The notes: generated by a model not told the origin, from the sequence alone. Counted from the first letter of the stretch, positions 21,171-33,505 are shown. The stretch is 64,000 nucleotides of DNA from Coptis chinensis (GCA_015680905.1 CM027378.1:59669501-59733500), one strand, 5' to 3'. Made by a program: numbers and translations.

Positions 21171-21876
21171 TTATGTCCCCACCATCCCGCCCAGTTCTAA
21201 CATTCCAGATATATCTAGTGTTGTGCCACTTGTTGAAGAAACTGTTGCAAAAGAAGTTGAAGGAACTACTGTGGAAGTAAGTAAGAAGAAGCCATCACGA
21301 GTAACTCCACCTGTCACTCCACTATCTGTTACCAATCCAACTGAAGCCAAAAGAAGAGAACCGATATTGAAGAATCCGCCAGCACCGTTTCCTTCAAAAC
21401 TAGTGAATACCAGAAAGGATGACCAGTACAAGGAGATTTGCGATGTATTTCAGAATTTACATATTAATATCCCATTTCTGACCGCCATCAAGCAAGTTCC
21501 CTCGTATGCCAAATTCGTGAAAGATCTAGTGAAGAAGAAGACCAACATTCTGAAAGAAGCTTTTATCGCTCAAAGATGTTCATCGTACCTACAGAATCTA
21601 GCGGTTATGAAACTGAAAGATCCTAGAAGTCCAACTATTACATGCAGAATTGGAGATTCTTTGGAGGAGCAAACTTTATTAGATTTGGGTGCCAGTGTGA
21701 ATCTTCTACAATATTTCGTCTACGAAAAGTTAGGCTTGAAGGATCTTAAACTGACTGATGTTACTTTACAGTTTGCAGATAGATCAATAAAGATACCTAA
21801 AGGAATCATTGAAGACGTCATAGTCAAGATCAAAGATTTCTATTATCCGGTTGATTTCATAGTACTCGACATATAA
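21171..21876 (+). pseudogene. Linker and retropepsin-like protease of Athila-like element
   Basis: Part of the open frame 20800-21876. After a Pro/Val/Thr-rich linker comes the protease: LDLGASVNLL (about 21682), LGLKDLKLTDVTLQFADRS, GIIEDVIVKI and PVDFIVLD. The frame ends at TAA 21874-21876 right after VLD. The second Athila copy stops at the same codon (56304-56306), so the stop predates the split of the two copies. Confidence 0.85.
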
Positions 21877-23393
21877 CCTACATTTGGTAGGCAGACCATT
21901 CTTGGCCACTACAAATGCACTCATCAACTGTTGAAACGATAATATGACGTTATCCTTTGGTAATATGAGAGTCGAAACCAATGTTTTCCATATGTTACAG
22001 TAACCACAGGTGGTGTGTGCTGTGAACGAGGTATGCATGATTAAAGCGTTAGCACAAGATTATCTGACTCATTCATATCCTGCTGACGAGTTATTGAAAG
22101 CTCTGATAAACTCAGATTGTGAGGAACTTAGTGTCGAGGCAATCAATGCGATTTTGGATTCATCACCTGTCATAGATGACATCAAGTTCAAAGAAAAGTT
22201 TGAATCACCTATGCCTGATGGACCATCTAAAGAGCTTAAGAAGGAGCCGCCTAAGCTAGAATTAAAGCCTTTGCAATCTACACTCAAGTATGTTTTCTTG
22301 GGAGATTTGGGAACCTACCCAGTAGTCATTGCATCAGATTTGACTAAGGAGTAGGAATCCAGGTTAGTAACATTTTTAAAGGAACACAAGTCAGCTATAG
22401 GTTGTACAATTGATGATATCAAGGGGATCAGCCCTATGATAGTTCAACATATGATTCATTTGGAAGAGGATTCCAAGACTTATAAGCAACCACAGAGGAG
22501 TCTTAATCCGAAGATGAAGGAAGTAGTTAGAGAAGAGATTGATAAACTCCTTGACGCCGGCATTATCTACCCTATTTCTGATAGTCAATGGGTTAGTCCA
22601 GTTCAAGTTGTGCCGAAGAAGTCTGGAACCACAGTGATCGAGAACGAGAACAATGAGTTGATTCCAACCAGGATTCAGACTGGATGGAGAGTTTGCATCG
22701 ATTTTAGGAAGCTGAATAGCGCATCAAGGAAAGACCATTTTCCATTGCCATTCATCGATCAGATGTTAAAAAGATTAGCTGGACAAGCTTACTACTGCTT
22801 TCTTGATGGTTACTCAGGATATTTTCAAATCCATAAAGACCACATTCACATGTCCGTTCTGAACATTCGCCTACCGTCGTATGCTTTTTGGTCTATGCAA
22901 TGCACCGGCCACTTTTCAGCGATGCATGATGAGTATTTTTGACGACATGGTGGAGAAATACATGGAAGTTTTTATGGATGATTTTTCAGTTTTTGGATCA
23001 TCTTTTGAGGATTGCCTACACCATCTCTCCTTAGTCATTAAACGTTGTTGCGATACCAACTTAGTTCTGAACTGGGAAAAGTGTCACTTCATGGTAAAGG
23101 AAGGGATAGTGCTGGGTCACCAAGTTTCAAAGGAAGGAATTCTAGTAGATCGAGCAAAGATTGATATTATAAAGGATCTACCTAAATCGAGAACTGTTAA
23201 AGATATCCGTGCCTTCTTAGGTTACGCGGGATTCTACCGTCGATTTATCAAGGACTTCAGCAGAATTGTAAGACCGCTGTCACATCTGTTAAGGAAAGAT
23301 ATTGCCTTTGATTTTGATACCTCATGTGTCGAAGCTTTTATGAAGTTAAAGGAAGCACTCACTTCAGCACCAATCATTCGTGCTCCAGACTAG
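21877..23393 (+). pseudogene. pol: Reverse transcriptase of Athila-like element
   Basis: A connector (22010-22354, stopped by TAG at 22352-22354 where copy 2 has CAG) leads into RT. Motifs are NPKMKEVVREEIDKLLDAGII, DSQWVSPVQVVPKKSG, GWRVCIDFRKLN, FPLPFIDQML and FLDGYSGYFQI. A 20-bp deletion near 22830, judged against 57260-57290, shifts the frame. 22881-23393 continues with FGLCNAPATFQRCMMSIF, the catalytic MDD (FMDDFSVFG), VLGHQVSKEGI and RAFLGYAGFYRRFIKDFS. TAG at 23391-23393 replaces the Trp codon expected after IRAPD. Confidence 0.9.
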
Positions 23394-23790
23394 AGCCAGC
23401 CATTTGAGATCATGTGTGATGCATCTGATTATGCTATAGGAGCCGTTCTAGGACAAAGAGACAAGAAAGTGTCGTACGTAATTTATTAAGCTAGCAAGAC
23501 TCTAAATAGAGCTCAGATTAATTATTCTACCACTGAGAAGGAACTCTTAGCCATCGTCTATTCTCTTGACAAATTCCGACAATATCTGATAAGTTCAATG
23601 GTGATTGTCTATACTGACCATGCTGCCTTGCGTCATTTACTAGCTAAGCAAGATGCCAAGCCTAGGTTGATCCGATGGATACTACTTTTACAAGAATTTG
23701 ATTTGGAGATACGTGATAAGAAAGGAATAGAGAATGTCATTACTGATCACCTTTCTAGATTGCTAGTGGAGAATACAGAAGACAGCTTAC
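23394..23790 (+). pseudogene. RNase H of Athila-like element
   Basis: Same frame as the RT. Shows MCDASDYAIGAVLGQR (first catalytic Asp), [17 protein letters not shown] (Glu), [12 protein letters not shown] (Asp) and ITDHLSRL at the end. A TAA near 23488 interrupts the VIYYASKTL motif; this one needs a transversion. Confidence 0.88.
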
Positions 23791-25281
23791 AAATCTATGA
23801 GACTTTTCCTGATGAACAATTGTTCAATATATCAGAATTACCATGGTACGGCCACATCGCAAATTATCTTGTGACCGACAAGGTACCATCGCATTGGAGC
23901 AAGCAGGAAAAAGATTTATTCTACACAAAGGCCAGATATTATTTTTGGGATGATCCATACTTATTCAAGAAGTGTTCGGATCAGATTATTCGAAGATGCA
24001 TCCCAGAATCAAATCATGAATCCATTTTATCATTTTGTCACGATCAGCCTTGCGAAGGACACTTTGGCCCGCAACATACTGCAGACAAGGTATTACAAGC
24101 TGGATTCTATTGGCCTACTCTTTTTAAAGATGTAAATGTTTATTGCAAAGCATGTCCGAGATGCCAATTTTTGGGTAAGACCTCGAAAAGGTTCGAGTGG
24201 CCTCAACAACCGATCCTTATCTCAAAAATCTTTGATGTATGGGGGTATAGATTTCATGGGACCATTTCCGCCTTCTTTTGGTCACACCTACATTCTACTG
24301 GCTGTGGACTATGTTTCAAAGTGGATTGAAGTAGTTCCTACAAAGACCGCCGATCATAAAGTCGTCGTGGACTTTCTGAAGAAGAACATTCTACCAAGAT
24401 TTGGAACACCAAGAGCCATCATCAGTGATAACGGTTCTCACTTCTGTAACCGTGTATTTGGGAATCTTATGGCAAAGTATGGAGTAATTCACAAGCTAGC
24501 TTTACCATATCATCCTCAGACTAATGGTCAAGCAGAAGTTTCGAATAGGGAAATCAAAAGTATCTTGGAGAAGACAGTTAATCCTTCTAGGAAAGACTGG
24601 TCTCTTAGACTCCAAGATGCACTATGGGCATATAGAACAGCATTCAAAACACCCATAGGGATGTCGCCCTATCACTTGGTATATGGAAAGGCATGTCATC
24701 TACCTGTCGAGTTAGAACATAAAGCCTACTAGGCAGTGAAAGAGATGAATTTCAGCCTAGATCAAGCAGGAGAAAGGATGAAGGTTCAGATCAGTGAATT
24801 AGAGGAATTGAGAAGTGATGCTTATGATAAGTCAAGGATTTACAAGGATAAGACTAAAGCATTACATGACAGAAGAATTCTGAAGAGAGAATTTGAACCT
24901 CGACAGAAGGTTCTGGTCAACAACTCTCGTCTAGAAATTTTCCCTGTAAAGTTGAGATCTAGATGGACGGGACCATTTGTAGTAAGACATGTCACACCTT
25001 TTGGAGCTATTGAAGTAGAAGACATAAAGAGAAGGACTCGTTTCAAAGTCAGCGCTCATCGACTGAAGCCTTTTCTGGAGTTACCTACTGGAGACGTGGA
25101 GGCCGTTTTTCTCAAGGATCCAGTTTATCAGACCACTGCTGAAGCAGAAAATTGGGGTAAGTTACCTACACACCTTAAGGATTACATTCTATGTCTTGCT
25201 AAACCTGTTACTCTGTCTAGTTTAAGTTTTTTGTATGAGGAAGCCAAGCGTCGTAAGCTTGACTCCTTAGGATCTCATTAG
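23791..25281 (+). pseudogene. Integrase of Athila-like element
   Basis: The zinc-binding N-domain is complete: [10 protein letters not shown], then CKACPRCQ (His and Cys pairs, about 24040-24175). A one-base G insertion near 24240 shifts the frame. The core continues with [10 protein letters not shown] (Asp), ISDNGSHF (Asp) and the Glu of [13 protein letters not shown] at 24730-24732 replaces the Trp expected after KAY. 24736-25281 is the C-terminal domain, with KVLVNNSRLEIFPVKLRSRW, GPFVV and a tail ending at 25281. Without the frameshift and stop it would be a full-length integrase. Confidence 0.9.
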
Positions 25282-27410
25282 TATAAGTGCCACCAATAGT
25301 CGGGCCCTCATATTTTCATAACTTTATCCTTTACTGAGAGGAGTTGCAAGCGCCGGAGTCAAAGTCTCATAACTCTAGTAGACCGAGTATAAAATGTCTT
25401 CAGGAAGTAAGCATGTTGTTAAGAGATCAGTTTTGAGGTGGGAATACTAGTCTTGAGGATCTGACTATAAAGGACTCAAAATTATTGAGAATCTGACTTT
25501 AAAAGACTCACATTATGTCTTGGGGATCTGACGTAAAAAGACCTAAAAATTTGTTTCTTGAACTAATTCTTGATATTCGGCATCAATGGTAATATCCTAC
25601 CTTTTTCTCATCCATTTCATTTACTTCTTTATACATTGAGGTCAATGCATGCATAAGTAGGGGGAGGGTGTACTTGAGAAATGAATTTCGAAAATTAGAT
25701 TTCAAAAACAAAAATATTTTTGTTTCTATATCAATAGCATGAGAAAATTAAATTTTAATGATGAGTCTAGGATATATATTCTATACTGCTTAGTGTTGAG
25801 TTTTATAGATAGTTGATATTGTTGATTTCATTACCACTTAGACTATTTATTATGCTCGGACATAGTTCTTGTTGATAGAATTCTTTATCAAGGCACCACC
25901 ATAGTACTTGGTTAGTTTTGTGTACTTTCGCTAGAAGAGAGATTTAAACCCCTAGTAAACTGGAAGTAGAATTTTTAGACTTAGCTCGTGAGACTTGAGC
26001 TTTATACCCATTCTTTGGAGAGTTCTTATGAAAAATTCGAGTCTTAGTGACTCAACATCTTTCAGTTCTTTATGTCGTTGTAATATAGTCTCATTATTTG
26101 TTGATTTGGTTAATCACGAAGTGACATCAACTGGGGAGATAGCCATTAGGTCTTGTAGTCTATTCAAAACAGAGTATCATACTGATAAGTCAAGTAGTGA
26201 ACCCATTCAGCCTTTATCCCACCTAGTAGGACCATCATGTAAAACCCTTTTGAGCCTTACAATAAGCCATTTTCTTTCATAAAACCCTTTACCCTTTACC
26301 CTTGACCCTTTACCCTTTACCCAACTCCAGACAAAGAGTATAGCTAAAATCTTTATCAGCCATACCCACATGTTTCTGAGAATACGAGGGGGACAAAGAG
26401 GAAGAAATAGCACAAAAGGAAGATTACAAGGAAATACCAGAGAGATACAATGAAGACCATCATTCTGTTCTAAGTGAAAGAAGCTAGTGGAAAACAAGCA
26501 TATCCAGTACTAATCAAGGATATACCACTGAGCTAAAAAAAAAATTGAACAGAATGGATGGAAAAGCTAAGACAAAGGAAGAATTTTCTCTGCAATACAG
26601 AATTTGAAGAAATTTTCCAAAGAATGAAGCAAAACCCTTAGTGTTTTTAGAAACAACCTTAGAATCCTTTTTACCTTTCCTTTATAAACCAATACCCAAG
26701 CCAAGTTACAACCCATGACTTATCACTACAGTATGATACGAAGTCTAGAATAGGTGAGAGGATGCTAAAGTGAAGGACCCGACACTTCATATATGATTGA
26801 CATTCTTTCCATGAGACTAATTTCATCTAGAAATCCGTTTTTCAAGGTAGTATGTGGGATGTTCGTATTCATTATTCTTTTCTCCACATACATGAGGTAA
26901 AATAGTAGACTATCTTCTGAGAGTATGACCGGTGAGGATTGAAAGTTAAGATTATCTACCTATGGTAAACTAGGGATTCCGTTTCTTGGATAGGAGAGTA
27001 TAGGAGATTGACTAAGTACACACATAAGCCTTGATTGAGAATTTTGTCAATTTTTACTATCCCCCATCATAATCTATGAGTCTTTGCAGCAATGTAGTTA
27101 GCAATGGAGACCATCTGTTAGAGTAAGCACTGAGTAGGTAAGGAATTTCTCTCTCTGAAAAATATTATCATTCTTGAACATGCTATTGATTGATTTTGTG
27201 GGTATATCACCTGAAAACCCTCACGAGACTATAACTCGTCCTTTTTGGGGAACTTAAAAGTTTAAAGCCTTGTTGCATATGGTAAATGCAATCGCAATGC
27301 CTGTGAAAATGAGTTAGGATTTTATTTTTGTTATTAGGATGTGATTTTGATCACTTATCTATTTTTTATCTTATTTGCTAAGAGACTAGCAAAAGGCTAG
27401 TTGGGAGTTG
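25282..27410 (+). other. Long 3' non-coding region of Athila-like element
   Basis: No env-like ORF. Contains 'aatctgactttaaaagactca' short repeats (25450-25550), an internal purine tract AGTAGGGGGAGGG at about 25658 and a heptamer run (26281-26322). Immediately before the 3' LTR is 'ggctagttgggagttg', a weak polypurine tract. Confidence 0.7.
26281..26322. repeat. CCCTTTA heptamer run
   Basis: About six CCCTTTA or CCCTTGA units. The plant telomere repeat is CCCTAAA, so this is not telomeric sequence. Confidence 0.8.
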
Positions 27411-28983
27411 TGATAAGTGCTCAAAAAGTACAATTTAACCCTCAATTTAACCCTCAAGTGTTCGTAAGTTATGTTTTATGCTTCTACAGGTGAAAGAGGG
27501 AGTTTTGTGGAATATTAGAGAAAAAGGGGTAAAACGGAGCAATTCGGAGCATTATGGATCACATAGGAAGCCCATGGACAATCATGGAGAAGGCCAAGGA
27601 ATTGAAGCTATTAAAGATGCGACTTGGACCAATTTTAAAGCCTATTTGGAATCCCAAGGCCAAAGGATTAGTCGCTTGGACCAAAACCCGCAAAAGAGGA
27701 TAGAAGGATAGAGTAGAAGAGACAAAATAGACTTCCGCGTCTGGGACACATGGATCGCGTGTCCAAATGCATTTTTTGCGACTGAGACGCATGGATCATG
27801 CGTCTAGACGCATGAAACAACACTGTAGCCACTTTCTTCTCAGTTTTGGAGATGAAGTTGGACTCTGAAAGTAGTCTATTTGTATTAGGAAACAAATGGC
27901 AGTTTGGAATGCTTCTAGAACTCATTGTAACTCCTATAAATAGAGGACCTAAGTGTCTCATGTAATTTGCTAATTCACTTATATTCTTGTCTCCAGAACT
28001 TGAGGCAGAGAGAGATTAATAATAAAATATTCGGTTTTAACTAGCTGAGTCTTAATCAATTAGTCTTTCTAGTCTTATGTTCTTCGACTTTTCTTCTTCT
28101 TCTCGTTCTTCGTGTTCTTCTGTCTTTATGGAAGGCTAATCTTCTCCTTCAAGGGAGGAGATGAAGCCAGTGCTTAAGGTTTAATGATTCTTCTGGTTTA
28201 TGGTGTTCTTCAATCAGGTTAGTTTTTTATCTTTTTAGTTATTAGTTCCATTGCCCACACCAGGGGATGGAAGTATAGAATAGGATTTATGTTTTGCAAT
28301 ATTAATATCATGCTAGTGTTCTTTACTTTTCTTCTAGTAGTATAGTTCTTTAGAGTTAGGAAAGTATTTTTTGTGTTGCCTTAGAAGGGGTAGCTCAGGG
28401 AGTGGCTACCTAGGGGAAGTATTCTTTGTGTTTGCCTTAAGTGGTAATTCATTGAATGGCCGCCCTATTAGGAAGTACTCCTTGATGTTGCTCTCGGTAA
28501 TACATTGAATGGCTGCCCGAGCTTACATAAAAGGAAATAAGATATTAATAGTATAAACATAGGAACAACCTTAAGTAGAGTTAATTGTTAACGATGTTTC
28601 ATCCAAGAGGGCATCGACACTCGCTCGATTGCCTAATTGTAGTCTACTTGTAAGAACAACCATGAAGCAGAAGGTCATAGATTAAAAGTATTGGTGGATT
28701 ATAATCTCTTGAATTCCCTCTTTTATAAATTCTCAATAGTTTAGTTAGTTTAGTTTAGTTTAGCATTAGAATACAATATCTATAATCATAGTTTTTAATC
28801 CCTCAAACCCCCTTTCCAGTCATGTCATTTATATAAACATACACTTAAAAGTGGAACGATACCCTACTCATCCTTTACTTATTGAGGGATAATTAGGTTT
28901 TGATACGCTTCTATTTTGTTCAACGACCATCATCTATCTACATCATCCATATACCATAATAAACACAAAAAGAGGCAAGGTCA
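27411..28983 (+). repeat. 3' LTR of Athila-like element
   Basis: TGATAAGTGC...AGGTCA, 1573 bp, collinear with the 5' LTR and lacking the MITE. ACTGG follows. Confidence 0.93.
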
Positions 28984-28988
28984 ACTGG
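28984..28988. repeat. Athila target duplication ACTGG, right
   Basis: Matches 17098-17102. Confidence 0.9.
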
Positions 28989-31490
28989 GACGTGGAGGAG
29001 GTACATTATCTGTTTCCTTTAGTTTTAGCACTAATTTGAGGTGTACAATCTAGTAATGGGAACAGCCGAATAGGCAACTATTCTCGCGATAAATGATATT
29101 AATATCGTAATTTGAACATGATAGTTTTGACTTGCTCAAGGATGAGTAGCAGTTTGACTAGCGTTTATTTTATTTGTATTTGCACTGCATATTAGGGTCA
29201 TCTCTATATTTTTCCACATCCATGAAATTGACTGAGATTAGTTGATATATTTTTCTTATCACAGTGCAAATTGCTTGGTAGTGAAGAACTTTCTGTAGTA
29301 ATACTTTTCGGCAATTATATTACAATCGCATTGGTTGACCAGTACAAGTTAAGGTATAATATTGTCTTGTTTTAATTTTCTTACAATTTATTTTTCCCTT
29401 CGTGGAGTCCTTTCTGTTTTTGTGATATTCAATCTAGTTAAGCATCCATGTTATTTTTTCTTTCATGTGTTTATCACTTCAAATTTAGTTTGGTATTCTT
29501 TCACCAAGTTTGAAGATTATAGTTGTGTTACTGTTTTTCGTGTTTAATTACTTTCAAGAGTTCTATGATTTTAGTTTCCCTTAAAGACTTCAGCCAATAT
29601 GACTGGGGGATATTTGTGTCTCAGGCTTGTATGACGTAAATGCAGGTTATACAGGTAAGAAGTTATGTTTTCTATACTAATCCTCTAGTGAGTTATTGGT
29701 TTATACTTCTTTTGACATGTAACGCAATTGAAACAGTTCATTCTTCTGGTAATATGACAACTAAACATTTGATATTCTGCTCATGAGAAAATCATTCACT
29801 ATAACTATTCTTCTTTCTTGTTAAGGCTTAAACCTGTGATTGGGTTACTTGTTTCTTATTCTTATTTTGGGTCAATTCTAAGTGTTCAGATCCAACTTCC
29901 CGATTTCTCCTAATTCCTTGTTTTCTGAGAATTGACTTTTAGCTCCAACTGAGTACTGATGGAATCAAAAGTTCCTTTCTTTTCCCTTATCTATTCATAA
30001 AACTTTAATACAGCAGGAAGTTTTCTCTCTCTATAAAGAGAGAAGTTGACCTGGCTTGTGCAAATCTGAAACATATGACTCTTTACTTAAATAATAATAA
30101 GTGGTCTATGATTTTATCTCTTTGCAAGTCATTTTGTTGTTTGTGGCTATGACGCAGATAAAGGTGAATTTTAGATAAAAGATCCTGCTAGTATCAGGTA
30201 GTCCATCTACTGATTCGTATTTTGCTTGTTTTACTTCATATCTTTGGTCTGAAGTAAGCCATATTATTTTTGGTAATGGTCATCACCTAAGAGATCTTTT
30301 TGATGAGGCTGGCCTTTTCTTCGTTGAAATGATTTTTTAGAGTTTATCGTCAATAAATCCTATAATATATAGTTCAACTTTCCGTTGAGGTATCATGGGA
30401 TGTGGGGGGTGGTGACTGTTATGTACAAATCAAATTGGATACCCATTAAATTTTTTTGACTCGATGTTGTTTGTTTGCTGATGCAGAGTTGCAAAGAGGT
30501 GGCTTTACTAACATATTCCTTGTGGTACATTGGGCGAGGGCATAACTCTTCAATGAAACAGGTTCAATGTTGCTTACTTTTACTTGTCTAAATAGTGATG
30601 CTTCCTATTTGTGTTTGTTTGCTGATGCAGAGTTGCACTTGATCCTATTGTTACACCTAATTACATTGATTCTAACTTTTGATTAAGGTATTAAGTTGTA
30701 AATTTGTTTGAGGAATGATTGCTACTATACATTAACTGGTTCACTAGAGAACTTTATATTGGTAGTCAAGGTGCTCTTAGGAGTAAAGGGAGTTGCAGAC
30801 TTCTCTTAAGGTGTAAAGGAATGATCCTTTTTAGTTTGTTTTAGCTTAATATGATCATCTATCTAGTATTCGCTGTTATTCTCTCTGGAATGTCAATAAG
30901 TTGAATTTTTTTATATGCAAAGTTACTAGTGTTTAGGTATGTTCATGCATGCAGTCATGCACACAAAGCACATAACATGTATTGTTTTCCAAACTTAAGA
31001 ATTAATTAATTTTAAGAAGAGTTAAACTTTCATTTAAAGCTTTAGGTCTAATGAATCGTATCTTTTTTCTGCAGATAAACTTATGTCAGAAAAGAAATGG
31101 GTTTGTATTGCAAGAGGCCGTTGGTAAATCAATGTACAATTGTGTCACGTGTTAGCAAAGTTTTTTGCGAAGATGGTTTCAGTTGAGAAATTGTCATTTT
31201 TTTTTATAGTTTTATTATGTAAGATGAGTTCATAAGAAACTTTGAGAGAATGATGTTACTCTTTCTTATTATCATTAATAAAGTAAATTGTCTGACCTCT
31301 TTCTTATACAGTTTTAGGTAATTGATGTTTTGTTTATTTTATTAGGTTTAATTGTTGTATGTCAACAGGAAAAAAGGGACCAAGTGTATATTGGGGAGAA
31401 AAAAAATATAAAAAGAAACAAACAATGGCACAACTTCTAATGATTCTTTTATAATCGCTAAATAATCTACATGCAAATATAAATTTAAAA
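28989..31490. other. CACTA right arm, no intact gene
   Basis: AT-rich, intron-like DNA with short exon-like islands. Two copies of 'gtttgctgatgcagagttgca' at about 30471 and 30620 look like acceptor sites. It may be intron and exon remains of captured host DNA. I cannot identify the donor gene. Confidence 0.35.
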
Positions 31491-31974
31491 AAATAAAATT
31501 TTAGCAACAATTTATTTGAAACGTTGCTCATATCTAGCGACACTAAAAACGATGCTAATAACACCATTTTTTTTTAAAAAAAAATGGACTTATAGTGATG
31601 ATTATAACGTCGCGAACAACGCTAAAATTTTCAAAAAATTTGGATATTTACCGACGATAGAAACATTGCTATTAAGGCATTACTAGCGGCGATTTTGAAA
31701 ACGTCACTAAAAATACATCTTTTGCGACATTATTGTGTAGAGAATGCGAAAATGAGTTAGCGACGAAATAAAAACAATAGCGACGTTTTGCATCGTCGGT
31801 GAAGATCTCATCTTTGGCGACGTTGTAAAATCGTCGCTATGTATCTTTGTCGACTATATCATTGTCCACAATGGCAGGACACTCCAAAAAACGTCACCGA
31901 AATATAATTAGTTATGCTTTCACAATATTCAGCGACGCTTTTTTTTGTCACCAAAGACCCCATTTCTTGTAGTG
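31491..31974 (-). repeat. CACTA right terminal and subterminal repeats
   Basis: Dense GCGACGTTTT-type motifs, for example near 31550, 31690, 31775, 31820 and 31930, ending in CTTGTAGTG. Confidence 0.85.
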
Positions 31975-32075
31975 GTTAATGGTGATTAGCAAGAAAATGA
32001 TGGAATTTAATGGTAATTAGTAAGAAAACGAGAGAATTTAATGGTGATTACTAAGAAAATAAAGAAAATTAATTA
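31975..32075 (+). repeat. 31-bp tandem repeats right of CACTA
   Basis: Continuation of 15421-15493. The first three bases are the GTT target duplication. Confidence 0.9.
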
Positions 32076-32412
32076 AAAAGTAATTCTTGGTTATTTGTGT
32101 GTGGGACAGTTTAAGGTTTAAATGATAATTCACTAAAGTTTAATGGCGTGGTTAATTTAGTGCATGTTAGTTTTTGAGCCAGTTGGTTGAATTTTTTTAT
32201 TATTGGTAAATATGAGTTTATATATTGAGTAAATGTTACAAGGTCCATTACCAAATTTGTATTCAAGCAAGGTTACAAGTTCGAATCCTGGTATCGGTAC
32301 CAGGTCAAAGAAACAATAATCCTAGTGATCTGTAGATTCTCATCTCGATACCAGGTCAAAAATTATGGTTCAAAGATAACGGTATCTATAGAAATATATC
32401 GATCTCGAAGAT
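32076..32412. other. Tat-like element 3' region
   Basis: Spacer with two 'gataccaggtcaaa' pieces matching 14265-14405. This shows it is the same element on both sides of the CACTA. Confidence 0.6.
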
Positions 32413-33505
32413 AAGTATCAATTGATACTGCTTTTAATTTGAGTGGTATCAAAAGTCGAATTTTCTTTTCAAAGTATTATTAAGTATCAATTGATACTGC
32501 TTTTAATTGGAGTGGTATCGAAAATCGAATTTTCTTTTCAAAATATTACTAAGTATCAATTGATACTACTTTTAATTGGAGTAGTATCGAAAGTTAAATT
32601 CCTTTTCAAAATATTACTAAGTATCAATTGATACTGCTTTTAATTGGAGTGGTATCGAAAGTCAAATTTTCTTTTCAAAATATTACTAAGTATCAATTGA
32701 AACTGCTTTTATTGGAGTGGTATCGAAAGTCGAATTTTCTTTTCAAAATATTACTAAGTATCAATTGATACTGCTTTTAATTGAAGTGGTATCGAAAGTC
32801 GAATTTTCTTTTCAAAATATTATTAAGTATCAATTGATACTGCTTTTAATTGGAGTGGCATCAAAAGTTAAATTGCTTTTCAAAATCTTACTAAGTATCA
32901 ATTGATACTGCTTTTAATCGGAGTGGTATAGAAAGTCAAATTCCTTTTCAAAATCTTACTAAGTATCAATTGATACTGCTTTTAATTGGAGTGGTATCGA
33001 AAGTCGAATTTTCTTTTCAAAATATTACTATATATCAATTGATACTGCTTTTAATTGGAGTGGTATCGAAAGTCGAATTTTCTTTTCAAAATATTATTAA
33101 GTATCAATTGATACTGTTTTTAATTGGAGTGGTATCGAAAGTTAAATTGCTTTTCAAAATCTTACTAAGTATCAATTGATATTGCTTTTAATTGGAGTGG
33201 TATAGAAAGTCAAATTCCTTTTCAAAATCTTACTAAGTATCAATTGATACTACTTTTAATTGGAGTGGTATCGAAAGTCGAATTTTCTTTTCAAAATATT
33301 ACTAAGTATCAATTGATACTGCTTTTAATTGGAGTGGTATCGAAAGTTTAATTTTCAGTACAAAATATTATTAAGTATCAATTGATACTGCTTTTAATTG
33401 GAGTGGTATCGAAAGTCTAATTTTCTTTTCAAAATATTACTAAGTATCAATTGATACTACTTTTCAGTAGAGTGGTATCGAAAATTCAAATTTTCTTTTT
33501 AGATA
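32413..33505. repeat. 69-bp tandem array, 16 copies, with palindromic core
   Basis: Units start at 32413, 32482, 32551, 32619, 32688, 32756, 32825, 32893, 32961, 33030, 33099, 33167, 33235, 33304, 33373 and 33442 (68-70 bp). Each carries AGTATCAATTGATACT, a perfect 16-bp palindrome kept exactly in 13 of 16 units, followed by 'gcttttaattggagtggtatcga'. Because 69 is 23 codons, ORFs of 60-70 residues arise across it, but these are repeat artefacts. Confidence 0.95.

Larger units (their letters stand above)
17103..28983 (+). mobile_element. Athila-like Ty3/gypsy retrotransposon
   Basis: LTRs 17103-18956 and 27411-28983, ACTGG on both sides, primer site at 18959, gag, protease, RT, RNase H and integrase in gypsy order to 25281, then about 2.1 kb of non-coding DNA before the 3' LTR. 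The large LTRs, the long 3' non-coding region and the protein motifs fit the Athila clade, though no env-like ORF is seen. LTRs are clearly more alike than those of the surrounding Tat-like element, as expected if it inserted later. The polyprotein is broken by at least seven stops and three frameshifts. Confidence 0.93.
15494..31974. mobile_element. CACTA (En/Spm-type) transposon with captured bHLH fragment
   Basis: Begins CACTACAACAAATT and ends CATTTCTTGTAGTG (inverted CACTACAAGAAATG). It is flanked by GTT on both sides and sits in a 31-bp tandem array that reads through when the element is removed. Both ends carry many copies of a subterminal motif of the form GCGACGTTTT or its complement, the usual transposase-binding repeats of this superfamily. 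No transposase ORF remains, so it is non-autonomous. Of its 16.5 kb, 11.9 kb is an Athila-like insertion; the remainder is about 4.6 kb, including a bHLH transcription-factor fragment. Orientation is undetermined. Confidence 0.92.

Noticed and set aside
26281..26322. Interstitial telomere
   Set aside because: The heptamer is CCCTTTA, not CCCTAAA.
25282..27410. env-like gene of the Athila element
   Set aside because: No ORF longer than about 95 codons and no transmembrane-type segment in the expected place.
32443..33179. Three ORFs of 62-69 residues with a repeated VSKVEFSFQN unit
   Set aside because: They arise because the tandem unit is 69 bp (23 codons). Units of 68 bp break the frame, and there is no start context or domain.
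32413..33505. CRISPR-like array
   Set aside because: Plant nuclear DNA; units are contiguous with no unique spacers.
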